Assembly (NCBI GenBank): GCA_021737565.1
Contig: JAIPDS010000010.1
Coordinates: 1 to 45,678 of the forward strand
From: Desulfobacteraceae bacterium
GTDB taxonomy: Bacteria; Desulfobacterota; Desulfobacteria; Desulfobacterales; Desulfosalsimonadaceae
Direction: 5' to 3'
Length of the DNA: 45,678 nucleotides
The notes under the pieces are model-generated. The model saw only the letters and a program-made list of their open reading frames with translations, was not told the DNA's origin and ran no database searches. This document shows, piece after piece, positions 37,019 to 44,706 of the stretch (the stretch's first letter is position 1; each line of letters starts with the position of its first letter). Both the position numbers and the translations under genes were made by a program.

Positions 37019-38016
37019 AGAATCGATTAAGTCCATATTATCCGCTCCTTCCGGTATTTGTAGCTTATTTTGCGCTTTTTCTCGTAGGACGCAATGTGGA
37101 AGGAACGTGGCAGCTTGTTGCGACCCTTCTTTTTTACTGTGCTCTCGGCCAGGCTTTCAACATTTTTTTGGGCATGACCGGATATGTGGATTTCGGTTAT
37201 GTCGCTTTTCTCGGAGTCGGCACATACGGAATGGCGATTGCCATCACGGGCCTTGCAAACTTTCCTCAGCTTGGCCTGGGCATTGTGGCAATCGGATTTG
37301 TCCTGGCCATAATCATGGCAACCCTTCTTTCCACGGCAGTGGGGGCAGTGGCATTGCGATTGCGGGGAGCTTATTTTGCAATTGCCACAATAGGAGTAAA
37401 TGAAGGATTCAGGTTCCTGATAGAGGGGGCAAACCTTTGGAACGGCTCTTCAGGGATGATATTTACAGCCCAGCTAAACGAAATCCTGGGACGGGATCTT
37501 GCGAGCCGTGTCATGACCCTTTGGGCTGATATACTGGTTCTGTTTATCGGAGCACTCGCGGCTGTAGTAACGCTTCTTTATATGAAAAGCAAAATCGGCT
37601 ACGCTCTTACAGCACTGCGGGAAGACGAGGATGCTGCAAAGGTTATGGGAATCAACGTTACAAAATACAAAATAACAGCTTTTATAACCAGCGCATCTTT
37701 TGCGGGAACAGTGGGCGCTGCCGCATGGGCACTTAAAACACCCTACGTGTTCCCTCCTGAAGTCTTTGAGATCCATTACACTATTGAAGCCATTATCATT
37801 GTTATGCTGGGAGGCGCCGGCACTCTGCTCGGCCCCTTGGTGGGGGCTCTTATATATGGAGTCTCTAAGTATTACCTTTCTATTTTCCTTCCGGGAGTTC
37901 AGCTTTTTATTTTTGCCCTGGTGATTATTTTCGTTATTGTTACGTTTCCGGAAGGAGTAGTTGGGGTGATTAAGAGGAAAACCAGGAATACCGCCATAGG
38001 GCAGTATATAATATAG
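37015..38016 (+). CDS. livM: Branched-chain amino acid ABC permease LivM
   Basis: A 333-residue permease with about nine helices, the partner of LivH. GYVDFGYVAFLGVGTYGMAI near 59-78 and the coupling segment ALTALREDEDAAKVMGINVTKYK near 198 are family hallmarks. It starts in an ATGA overlap with livH and ends eight bases before livG. Confidence 0.94.
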   Translation: MKNRLSPYYPLLPVFVAYFALFLVGRNVEGTWQLVATLLFYCALGQAFNIFLGMTGYVDFGYVAFLGVGTYGMAIAITGLANFPQLGLGIVAIGFVLAIIMATLLSTAVGAVALRLRGAYFAIATIGVNEGFRFLIEGANLWNGSSGMIFTAQLNEILGRDLASRVMTLWADILVLFIGALAAVVTLLYMKSKIGYALTALREDEDAAKVMGINVTKYKITAFITSASFAGTVGAAAWALKTPYVFPPEVFEIHYTIEAIIIVMLGGAGTLLGPLVGALIYGVSKYYLSIFLPGVQLFIFALVIIFVIVTFPEGVVGVIKRKTRNTAIGQYII

Positions 38017-38024
38017 GAAATGCA

Positions 38025-38780
38025 ATGTCTCTTCTGCGGCTTGAAAATGTGACCAAAAGATTCGGCGGGCTGGTAGCGGTCGACAGGGTGAGCCTGGAGA
38101 TTAAAAAAGGCGAATTCCTCGGCATCGTAGGACCCAACGGAAGCGGCAAAACCACTTTGTTCAATGTGATCAACGGGGTCTTCTATCCTGATGAAGGGCG
38201 GGTATTTTTCGAAGAAACGGATATTACACGCATGCCGCCCTACAAGCGTGCACCGCTGGGGATAGCAAGGACTTTTCAGATACCCAGGCCGTTTGCCTCG
38301 GCTACAGTACGCGAAAATGTTGCTGTGGGAGCCATGTTCGGCTTTCAGGCCAAAACAATAAACGTCGAACAGTCCCTTGAAATTGCGGACAAAGTAATAG
38401 AACGTATCGGCTTGTCCAGCCACGGAAATAAGAGTGCGGGTGTTCTGACGCCGGTGGAAAAAAAACTTATGGAAATTGCAAGAGCACTGGCCATGAAACC
38501 CAAACTGCTTTTAATGGACGAGGCTATGGCTGGAATGCATCCCGGAGAAATCGACAATATGGTTAAATTCCTCAGAGAAGTTGCACAGGAAGAGGAAATC
38601 GCAATTGTCGCCATGGTCGAACACATCATGCGGGCGGTTGTCAACATGGCAGAAAAAGTTATTGTGCTTGATTACGGGGAAAAAATCGTGGATGCTCCAA
38701 CCAGGGAGGCTCTTTCAGATCCCCGGGTGGTTGACGTTTATCTGGGTAAAGGGGCAAAGGAAGAAAATGCTGAAGGTTGA
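38025..38780 (+). CDS. livG: Branched-chain amino acid ABC ATPase LivG
   Basis: A 251-residue ATPase. Walker A is GPNGSGKTT (about 37-45), the Q-loop region is ARTFQIPRPF, and Walker B is LLLMDEAMAGMHP. The ABC signature between them reads LTPVEKKLMEIARAL, where the usual LSxGxQ is strongly diverged (TPVEKK), a variation common in LivG proteins. It powers uptake together with LivF. Its end overlaps livF by 14 bases. Confidence 0.93.
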   Translation: MSLLRLENVTKRFGGLVAVDRVSLEIKKGEFLGIVGPNGSGKTTLFNVINGVFYPDEGRVFFEETDITRMPPYKRAPLGIARTFQIPRPFASATVRENVAVGAMFGFQAKTINVEQSLEIADKVIERIGLSSHGNKSAGVLTPVEKKLMEIARALAMKPKLLLMDEAMAGMHPGEIDNMVKFLREVAQEEEIAIVAMVEHIMRAVVNMAEKVIVLDYGEKIVDAPTREALSDPRVVDVYLGKGAKEENAEG

Positions 38781-39474
38781 AAATCTTGAATCCGGCTACG
38801 GAGCCATGCAGGTGCTCTGGCAGACCGAGCTTGAAGTTGAAAAAGGCACAATAACCTCACTGCTCGGACCCAACGGGGCCGGCAAAAGTACACTGCTTTC
38901 TACGATTTTAGGCTCTGTACGGCCGTGGGGGGGAGTAATTTATTATGAAAACCAGGATATTACGTACATGCCCAGCCACAAAAAAGTCGGACTGGGAATT
39001 GCACTGGTACCGGAAGGAAAGCACCTTTTCCCAAACATGACGGTTTATGAAAACCTTATGATGGGAGCTTATCAAAAAGATGCCTATGCACGGAGCCGGG
39101 AATCTCTTGATACTGTATACACACTGTTTCCAAGGCTAAAGGAGCGCAGTTGGCAAATGGCCGGATTACTGAGCGGAGGGGAACAGCAGATGGTCACAAT
39201 CGGAAGGGCGCTAATGACTATGCCCCAGCTGATGATGCTCGACGAGCCCAGCCAGGGCCTGGCTCCGAAACTGGCAGGAGAAGTCTTTGAAACTATAGAA
39301 AAGTTAAAATATGATATAGGGCTTACCATTCTCCTGGTGGAGCAAAATGCCGATGCATCCCTTGGCACTGCTGACTATGCCTATATAATGCACGAGGGGA
39401 AAATAAAGGCCAGCGGCACATCCGAGGAAATAAAAAATTCAAAAGATATTCGGGAAGCATTTCTGGGAATTTGA
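38767..39474 (+). CDS. livF: Branched-chain amino acid ABC ATPase LivF
   Basis: A 235-residue ATPase. Walker A is GPNGAGKST (about 35-43), the signature LSGGEQQMVTIGRAL (near 138) is canonical, and Walker B is MMLDEPSQGLAP. The start at 38767 gives MLKVENLESGYGAMQVL, the normal LivF beginning; the longer frame from 38581 lies within livG and is rejected. It is the last gene of the transporter operon. Confidence 0.94.
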   Translation: MLKVENLESGYGAMQVLWQTELEVEKGTITSLLGPNGAGKSTLLSTILGSVRPWGGVIYYENQDITYMPSHKKVGLGIALVPEGKHLFPNMTVYENLMMGAYQKDAYARSRESLDTVYTLFPRLKERSWQMAGLLSGGEQQMVTIGRALMTMPQLMMLDEPSQGLAPKLAGEVFETIEKLKYDIGLTILLVEQNADASLGTADYAYIMHEGKIKASGTSEEIKNSKDIREAFLGI

Positions 39475-39544
39475 TTCAAGAGCCCAAGCCCTTCCTGCCA
39501 CTCTCGCTGCAAATAATTTCCCCGCCCTCCTTTCATTTGCCTCT

Positions 39545-39574
39545 TTGTCCCTTGTATTGCTATATTGGTATAAG
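39545..39574 (+). promoter_or_regulatory. Putative promoter of the COG2509 flavoprotein
   Basis: TTGTCC (39545-39550) and TATAAG (39569-39574, five of six) are separated by 18 bases, about 54 bases before the ATG at 39628. This lies in the 153-bp gap after livF, which shows no clear terminator. Confidence 0.4.
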
Positions 39575-39627
39575 GGTAAAAGACATGCGGTTAAAATACC
39601 CGGTTGAGAAAAAAGCAGGATGACGGT

Positions 39628-41016
39628 ATGAAAAAATATGATGTTATTATAGTAGGAGGCGGACCTGCAGGGCTTTTTGCCGCATATTATCTTTCAAAAA
39701 ACTCCGGGCTGAAGATACTTCTCCTGGAAAAAGGCAAATCCCCGGACAAACGCAAATGCCGAATCAATGAAACACAGGAATGTCCCGGATGCCGGCCCTG
39801 CGATGTATTATGCGGAATCGGAGGGGCCGGCCTTTTCTCAGACGGCAAGCTAAACTTCATACCCAGGCTGGGCAAGACCGATCTTACACAGTTCATGCCG
39901 CTTTGCCGGGCACGCGAATTAATTGATGAAACAGAGACCATTTTTGAAACCTTCGGCATGACAGGGCCGGCTTTTCCCACTAATATGCAGCAGGCCAGGG
40001 ATTTCCGCAAGCTTGCGAAAAAACACGGCATTGATCTTCTTATAATCCGCCAGAAGCACCTTGGAAGCGAGCGCCTGCCTGAACACATAGGCCGTATACA
40101 GTCTCTGCTTGAAGATAAGATAACAATCCACACCATGGAACCGGTCATTGACGTTGTGCCGGAAAAACCCGGCAAATTAAGGGTGGTATCAGAAAAGGGC
40201 GAATACCTTGCCGAATCGGTAATCCTGGCCCCGGGCCGTGCAGGGGCCGACTGGGTCTCCCAGCTTGTGCAGAAATACGGTATAAAAATGCACCACAGGG
40301 GAATCGAGGTGGGGGTACGCGTAGAGGTGCACAGGGAAATCATGGATGATCTGTGCGATGTAATATATGATCCAACCTTTTTCATCCAGACTGCCAAATA
40401 TGATGATGAAACACGCACTTTCTGCACGAATCACGGCGGTTTTGTAACCCAGGAAAACTATCACGGCTTTGTCTGTGTAAACGGGCACGCCTACATGGAA
40501 CGCAAATCAGAGAACACGAATTTCGCCTTTCTCTCCAAGGTGATTTTAACAGACCCGGTAACAGACAACCAGGCATACGGGGAGTCAATAGGCAAACTCG
40601 CTTCCCTTATAGGCGGAGGAAGCCCCCTTCTGCAGCGGATGGGGGACTTAAAACGGGGCAGGCGAAGCACCTGGGCCCGCATTAAAAAAAGCACAATCAA
40701 CCCCACGCTTAAAAACGTGGTATGCGGAGACATTGCCATGGCTCTTCCCGAGCGGATACTGGCAAACATCATGGAGGGTATGGACAAGCTCAACCAGGTG
40801 GTGCCGGGGATTTCAAACGATGAAACCCTGCTTTATGCTCCTGAAATCAAATTTTTTGCCACCCAGGTAGAAACGCAAAACACGCTGGAAACAGCCGTGC
40901 CCGGACTTTTTGTTGCAGGCGACGGCCCGGGGGTGGCCGGAAACATAGTATCAGCGGCTGCTACGGGCCTGATACCGGCAAAGGAAATAATCAGGCGAAA
41001 AACAGGTAAAACCTGA
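39628..41016 (+). CDS. FAD-dependent dehydrogenase, COG2509 type
   Basis: A 462-residue flavoprotein. The FAD-binding motif VGGGPAGLFAAYYLSK is at 9-24 with the acidic LLLEKG strand end at 31-36, and a C-terminal FAD segment GLFVAGDGPGVAGNIVSAAATGL lies near 430. A cysteine-rich stretch follows the first fold: Cys44, 52, 55, 58 and 62 (C-x7-C-x2-C-x2-C-x3-C), then GIGGAGLFSDGKLN. This matches the widespread but uncharacterised FAD-dependent dehydrogenases of COG2509. AGGA lies before the ATG; a TTG eight codons earlier is less likely. The reaction is unknown. It converges on the MBL-fold gene with an eight-base gap. Confidence 0.82.
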   Translation: MKKYDVIIVGGGPAGLFAAYYLSKNSGLKILLLEKGKSPDKRKCRINETQECPGCRPCDVLCGIGGAGLFSDGKLNFIPRLGKTDLTQFMPLCRARELIDETETIFETFGMTGPAFPTNMQQARDFRKLAKKHGIDLLIIRQKHLGSERLPEHIGRIQSLLEDKITIHTMEPVIDVVPEKPGKLRVVSEKGEYLAESVILAPGRAGADWVSQLVQKYGIKMHHRGIEVGVRVEVHREIMDDLCDVIYDPTFFIQTAKYDDETRTFCTNHGGFVTQENYHGFVCVNGHAYMERKSENTNFAFLSKVILTDPVTDNQAYGESIGKLASLIGGGSPLLQRMGDLKRGRRSTWARIKKSTINPTLKNVVCGDIAMALPERILANIMEGMDKLNQVVPGISNDETLLYAPEIKFFATQVETQNTLETAVPGLFVAGDGPGVAGNIVSAAATGLIPAKEIIRRKTGKT

Positions 41017-41024
41017 TTTCCGGC

Positions 41025-42578
41025 CTACCGCCGGATACGCAGTCCCTCGCCGGCCCGGGGCATAAATATCTTGTAGCCTTCTTTTTTCAAGGTTTCTGCA
41101 AAATCGCTCATCTGGTCTTCTTCTCCGTGCACAAGCGCAATGCGCTTTACCCTGAGGTTGGATTCCTTTAGAAACCTAAGCATTTCATCTTTATCCCCGT
41201 GGGCGGAAAAACCCTCCAGGCTTACAACACGAGCCTTCAATGGATACTCCTTGTTCATGAAGCGCAGCACGGGAGGCTCCCCTTTCCGGCCATTTTCCTC
41301 GTACTCGAGCCCCTTTTCCTTGAGTCTCCTGCCCAGGGTATGGGCGGCCATGAAACCGACGATCAAAATGGTATTTTTTTCATTATGAATCTTGTGGCGC
41401 AGATGATGCAGGATGCGGCCGCCTTCGCACATGCCCGAGGCAGACAGCACGATATGGGGGCTTTGATCGCGCATAAGGGCCATTGACTCCTCGACCGACT
41501 CCGTAAAATAAAGCTGGTCAAACATAAAGGGATTTAGCCCTTCCCTTAGAAAATTGCTGTGGGTCTGCTTGTCATAAACCTCGGGATGTTCGCCATAGAC
41601 CCTGGTAATGCGGCTTGCAAGCGGACTGTCAACATAAACAGGGACCTTTGGCACCTCGTTGTTATTATAGAGTTCATGAATGTTATGCAGGATCTCCTGG
41701 GTCCTGCCAAAGGCAAAAGCCGGGATCAGAACTGTACCTCCCCGTTCTACGGTTTCGGTGATGATTTTCTTCAAATTAGGAGCCATGTCGGCCGCAGGCT
41801 CGTGAGTCCTGCTGCCGTAGGTGCTCTCCATTATCATAAGATCGATCTGCCGGTCCTGCTCTTCAAATTGGAGTTCGGGATTCCTGAGAATGGGCTTGTC
41901 AAAACGCCCCAGATCTCCGGTATAACAGATATTATATGAATGCCCCCTTTCCTTTGCCCGGATAATTGTCACTGCTGAGCCCAGGATATGTCCTGCTTCA
42001 TAAAAAACGCATTCCATGTCCCGGCCCACGGTAACCCTGTGCTTATAGGGCTGGCCTGCAAAATGGGGCAAAGCCTGCTCCGCGTCCTCCATTGTATACA
42101 GGGGCCTGACCTTGTCGAGACCATAGCGTTCCATGTAACGCTGAATTGCTTCATCATCCGTGCGGCCGTTTTTCTTCAGGCTCTTTTTGATTTCCTCGCG
42201 GCTTTTGCCCGTTAAATCGGCAATTACATCGCGCACCCTTTTATAGTTAAGATAGGAGGCGTCTGATTCCTGGATCTTGGCGCTGTCGGCCAGCAGATAA
42301 TTGCAGGCATCCGCTGTTGCCCTTGTGGAAAATACATGACCGGTAAATCCCTTTTTTACCAGCAGAGGGATTCTGCCCGAGTGATCTATATGAGCGTGGG
42401 AAAGCACCACGTTTGCGACAATGCCCGGATCAAAGGGCAAGACCCGGTTTTTTTGATCAGCCTCCGCCCGCCTGCCCTGAAACATTCCGCAGTCGAGTAG
42501 AATACGGTCTTTTTCGGTTTCCAGCATATGCATGGAACCCGTAACCTCACGTGCCGCTCCGTAGAACCGAATCTGCAT
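41025..42578 (-). CDS. Beta-CASP metallo-beta-lactamase RNA-processing-type protein
   Basis: A 517-residue zinc hydrolase of the beta-CASP branch, related to archaeal and bacterial CPSF-like ribonucleases. The metal motif SHAHIDHSGRIP gives His61, His63, Asp65 and His66; AGHILGSA and YTGDLGRF supply further ligands. The beta-CASP region has LIPAFAFGRTQEIL and SASGMCEGGRILHHL, and the C-terminal EGFSAHGDKDEM plus LVHGEEDQM complete the RMMBL part. GGGAGG lies four bases before the ATG. Such proteins are predicted exo/endoribonucleases; the target here is not known. Confidence 0.88.
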   Translation of the reverse strand: MQIRFYGAAREVTGSMHMLETEKDRILLDCGMFQGRRAEADQKNRVLPFDPGIVANVVLSHAHIDHSGRIPLLVKKGFTGHVFSTRATADACNYLLADSAKIQESDASYLNYKRVRDVIADLTGKSREEIKKSLKKNGRTDDEAIQRYMERYGLDKVRPLYTMEDAEQALPHFAGQPYKHRVTVGRDMECVFYEAGHILGSAVTIIRAKERGHSYNICYTGDLGRFDKPILRNPELQFEEQDRQIDLMIMESTYGSRTHEPAADMAPNLKKIITETVERGGTVLIPAFAFGRTQEILHNIHELYNNNEVPKVPVYVDSPLASRITRVYGEHPEVYDKQTHSNFLREGLNPFMFDQLYFTESVEESMALMRDQSPHIVLSASGMCEGGRILHHLRHKIHNEKNTILIVGFMAAHTLGRRLKEKGLEYEENGRKGEPPVLRFMNKEYPLKARVVSLEGFSAHGDKDEMLRFLKESNLRVKRIALVHGEEDQMSDFAETLKKEGYKIFMPRAGEGLRIRR

Positions 42579-42653
42579 AAAACCTCCCTTTACTGTGTAA
42601 CCAGAGCTTGAAATAAGCTGAGACACTTTTTCCGATTTACCCTTGCGGGCATA

Positions 42654-42693
42654 AATGTTATGAATAATATTTCCATAACATTAAAACAGTAAA
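42654..42693 (-). promoter_or_regulatory. Promoter with operator-like dyad, MBL gene
   Basis: On the minus strand TTTACT (42688-42693) and TATTAT (42664-42669) are separated by 18 bases. The -10 sits in the spacer of a perfect inverted repeat, AATGTTATG (42654-42662) and CATAACATT (42674-42682), 11 bases apart. A dimeric regulator binding this dyad would cover the -10. It lies about 76-115 bases upstream of the MBL gene. Confidence 0.4.
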
Positions 42694-42708
42694 ACATCCA
42701 TTAAGATT

Positions 42709-42833
42709 GATGGCACCGTAAAAAGTCCAATATCTGCGTTACGCGCAATTTCTCAGAATTTCACGTACGGTTAAGTACGCTGTATTCTTCGAAATTGCGC
42801 AAGCCTTGATCTTGAACTTTTTACGGCGCCATC
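42709..42833. repeat. 121-bp palindromic repeat, copy 2
   Basis: Nearly identical to 1-121 and in the same orientation. Here both flanks are visible, and the terminal inverted repeat is 18 bp: GATGGCACCGTAAAAAGT at the left and its complement, with one mismatch, at the right. The homology ends shortly beyond the right end, apart from a tail resembling TCTGAAATCA that is also seen in the other copies. No clear target-site duplication was found. It lies between the MBL gene promoter and the AdoMet decarboxylase, ending about 33 bases before the latter's start. Confidence 0.87.
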
Positions 42834-42866
42834 TGAAATCAAATTTTTATGATTTAATTGGTTACG

Positions 42867-43814
42867 ATGGCAATGGAGTTTGAAGGTCCTGAAAAGAAAC
42901 TGGAGATCATTCTTTTAAAACCGGATCCCGGACTCAGGTCCAATACGGATCAGAGATGGGATACGGTGGTTCGCGCAAGCGGTGCGGAAATCGTAAGCAG
43001 GCTTTCGACCCATGAAATGGACGCCTACCTGCTCTCGGAGTCAAGCCTGTTTGTATGGGATGACAGGGTGCTGATGATAACCTGCGGCAAAACAACCCTG
43101 GTAAAGGCGGTACCCGAACTGATCCATACAATCGGACGGGGAAAAATCGCCTTTTTCTTCTATGAACGAAAAAACCTCATGTATCCCCACGCGCAGTCCT
43201 CGGACTTTGAAGCAGACGTAGCAGTGCTAAACAAACATTTCGCAGGCAAAAGCTACAGGCTGGGTCCTGCAAATCACGATCATATGCATATTTTCTATGC
43301 TTCTTCACCACCCAATGCCAAAGGAGTGTGCCCGGAGGAAGAAGATGAAGACGAAACACTGGAACTGCTTATGCATGACCTTGATCCATACGTGCTCAGG
43401 GCCTTCATACCCCGGCCCGGAGAGCGGGCCTCAGACATAGAATCACGCACCGGTATAGACAGCCTTTACCCGGGCATGTTAAATGACAGCTTTGTCTTTG
43501 AGCCTTACGGCTATTCCATGAACCGGGTCTCCGGGCAATATTACGCCACCATACACGTAACCCCCGAGGAGTGCGGCTCCTATGCAAGCTTTGAAACCAA
43601 CGTTGCCGAAACAGATTACACCGAAAGAATAAGGCAGATAACCGATATTTTCAGACCCGGCCGTTTCACCCTGGTTTTCACCGAAGCGGTATCCGAGAGC
43701 GACCCGGGCGAAGGAAAGCTTCCCCGGAAAATAGAAGGCTACCGCCGCTCGGAGAAAAGCCTCTATGAATTTGACAGTGGTTACGGGGTCTTATTTTCAA
43801 CCTGGGAGCGTTGA
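42867..43814 (+). CDS. speD: Eukaryotic-class S-adenosylmethionine decarboxylase
   Basis: A 315-residue proenzyme that makes decarboxylated AdoMet, the aminopropyl donor for spermidine. It resembles the human/plant enzyme end to end, not the short bacterial SpeD. By eye alignment, the self-cleavage site LSES-S gives Glu58/Ser59 (human Glu67/Ser68, Ser becoming pyruvoyl). Catalytic Glu6, Glu9, Cys73, Ser217 and His230 are all present, as are substrate-contact Phe5, Phe211 and Glu234. Acidic putrescine-pocket residues (Glu13, Asp162, Glu166, Glu243) are kept, but the lysine equivalent to human Lys80 is Ile71. No ribosome site precedes the ATG (42867) or nearby TTG/ATG. No spermidine synthase is adjacent. 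It sits between repeat elements. Confidence 0.88.
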   Translation: MAMEFEGPEKKLEIILLKPDPGLRSNTDQRWDTVVRASGAEIVSRLSTHEMDAYLLSESSLFVWDDRVLMITCGKTTLVKAVPELIHTIGRGKIAFFFYERKNLMYPHAQSSDFEADVAVLNKHFAGKSYRLGPANHDHMHIFYASSPPNAKGVCPEEEDEDETLELLMHDLDPYVLRAFIPRPGERASDIESRTGIDSLYPGMLNDSFVFEPYGYSMNRVSGQYYATIHVTPEECGSYASFETNVAETDYTERIRQITDIFRPGRFTLVFTEAVSESDPGEGKLPRKIEGYRRSEKSLYEFDSGYGVLFSTWER

Positions 43815-43833
43815 TTTAATCAAAAGCCAAGCT

Positions 43834-44085
43834 TGATGGACTCGTAAAAAGCGATTTATTCCGCTGGCGCGGCATTTTTGCAGAAAGGAAATCCGTAAGC
43901 ACCTTGGCTGATCGGCGGTGCGAAAAAGGAGTTTCCTCGCTCCAGGAGCCTCGTCGAGCCTCAATTTCCGCTCGGAAACCCGCTTTTCCACACCGCCGTC
44001 AGGGCAACGAAGTGCAATTTCGTGAGAGCGGAAAAAAAGGATTTCCTTGGAAGCTTCTTACATCAGCGTTTTTACGGATTCATCA
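43834..44085. repeat. 252-bp nested palindromic element
   Basis: The ends TGATGGACTCGTAAAAAGC (from 43834) and the complement of TGATGAATCCGTAAAAACGC (to 44085) form an imperfect terminal inverted repeat. Inside, GGCGGTGCGAAAAAGG (from about 43915) faces the complement of GGCGGTGTGGAAAAG (to about 44000), a second nested stem. A further CGTAAAAA/TTTTTACG pair lies just beyond (44141-44148 and 44172-44179). No gene is believable here. It shares only the CGTAAAAA core with the 121-bp repeats, so it may be a distinct family using similar ends. Confidence 0.6.
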
Positions 44086-44329
44086 AATGCCTTCGCTAAA
44101 ATATCAAAATCTCGGCCTGTCGGCCTCAAACAGTTTGAAATTTTTACGCTCCGGCATTTGCTGAATTTTTCCGTAAAAAAGCTCAATGTCGCTTCAAAAG
44201 CGAACCCGACCTTCGATTCCCCCTGCTTAACCATCCCGCCGGAGAACCGGCAACGATCTGAAAAAAGCTGCATCTTTGTATAATCTAATATATTTTCTCC
44301 TTTGTATTTTATTTATTAACAAATTTTTC
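44086..44329. other. Gene-free region between repeat elements
   Basis: This stretch between the 252-bp element and the AT-rich promoter region contains a small TTTTTACG/CGTAAAAA stem (44141-44179) and otherwise no feature I can support. A 71-codon frame on the minus strand (44058-44273) lies partly inside the repeat element, has no recognisable domain and no clear ribosome site. Confidence 0.4.
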
Positions 44330-44358
44330 TTGACATAAAAGGCTTTTCTATTTAATAG
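44330..44358 (+). promoter_or_regulatory. Possible promoter in AT-rich intergenic region
   Basis: A perfect TTGACA (44330-44335) is followed after 17 bases by TAATAG (44353-44358, three of six). It lies in very AT-rich sequence about 350 bases before the lipoprotein gene, with a strong hairpin in between, so it might drive a short untranslated RNA or the lipoprotein gene. Confidence 0.3.
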
Positions 44359-44495
44359 AAACAGAATATTAAAGATTCTTTTTAGCCTATAAGCTTCCGC
44401 CAATATGTATCAAAGCCCAATAGTTATAGAAACAAATAATTAGATTATAACCTGAAATCAGCTTTAACACATATTTATTCCTTAACGGTTACATG

Positions 44496-44537
44496 CAAGA
44501 TGAAAGTGCACCTATAAAGTGGTGCACTTTCATTTTG
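44496..44537. terminator. Strong hairpin, terminator-like or operator
   Basis: A perfect 13-bp inverted repeat (ATGAAAGTGCACC at 44500-44512 and its complement at 44521-44533) with an eight-base loop extends to 17 pairs if one G-T pair is allowed, and is followed on the plus strand by TTTTG. No gene ends just before it. It could end a small RNA started near 44365, or be an operator for the downstream lipoprotein gene. Confidence 0.5.
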
Positions 44538-44563
44538 CCATCAACCCTTAACCGTAGCCAGAG

Positions 44564-44671
44564 TCGTAAAAAGTCGATTTCAGACGGCAAAGTAAAAAGT
44601 TCAAGATCAAGGCGCGCAAAATCCCGAGGGATGAAGCGCAACGCCGATATTGGACTTTTTACGAAGCCGTC
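44564..44671 (-). repeat. Diverged third copy of the CGTAAAAA repeat
   Basis: Read on the minus strand this matches the 121-bp repeat: GTAAAAAGTCCAATATC, then a GCG-rich middle, CGCGCCTTGATCTTGAACTTTTTAC, a GCCGTCTGAAATC tail and a final ACTTTTTACG. The ends form GACGGC (44583-44588) / GCCGTC (44666-44671). The loop region differs from the other two copies, as expected for an older relative. It lies about 35 bases before the lipoprotein start codon. Confidence 0.7.
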
Positions 44672-44706
44672 AACCGTATAACCTATAGCAACAAGGAGAT
44701 TCTAAA

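Noticed and set aside
38025-38780. Degenerate ABC signature in LivG as a sign of inactivity
   Set aside because: A diverged signature is usual in LivG, while LivF carries the canonical one.
1-42833. The two 121-bp direct repeats as attachment sites of a 42.7-kb integrated element
   Set aside because: The enclosed genes are essential housekeeping (dcw, rnf, isc) with no integrase or phage genes, and a third diverged copy lies outside. Dispersed repeats explain this better.
44058-44273. A 71-codon gene on the minus strand
   Set aside because: It runs into the 252-bp palindromic element and across a CGTAAAAA stem, with no clear ribosome site; likely a by-product of repeats.
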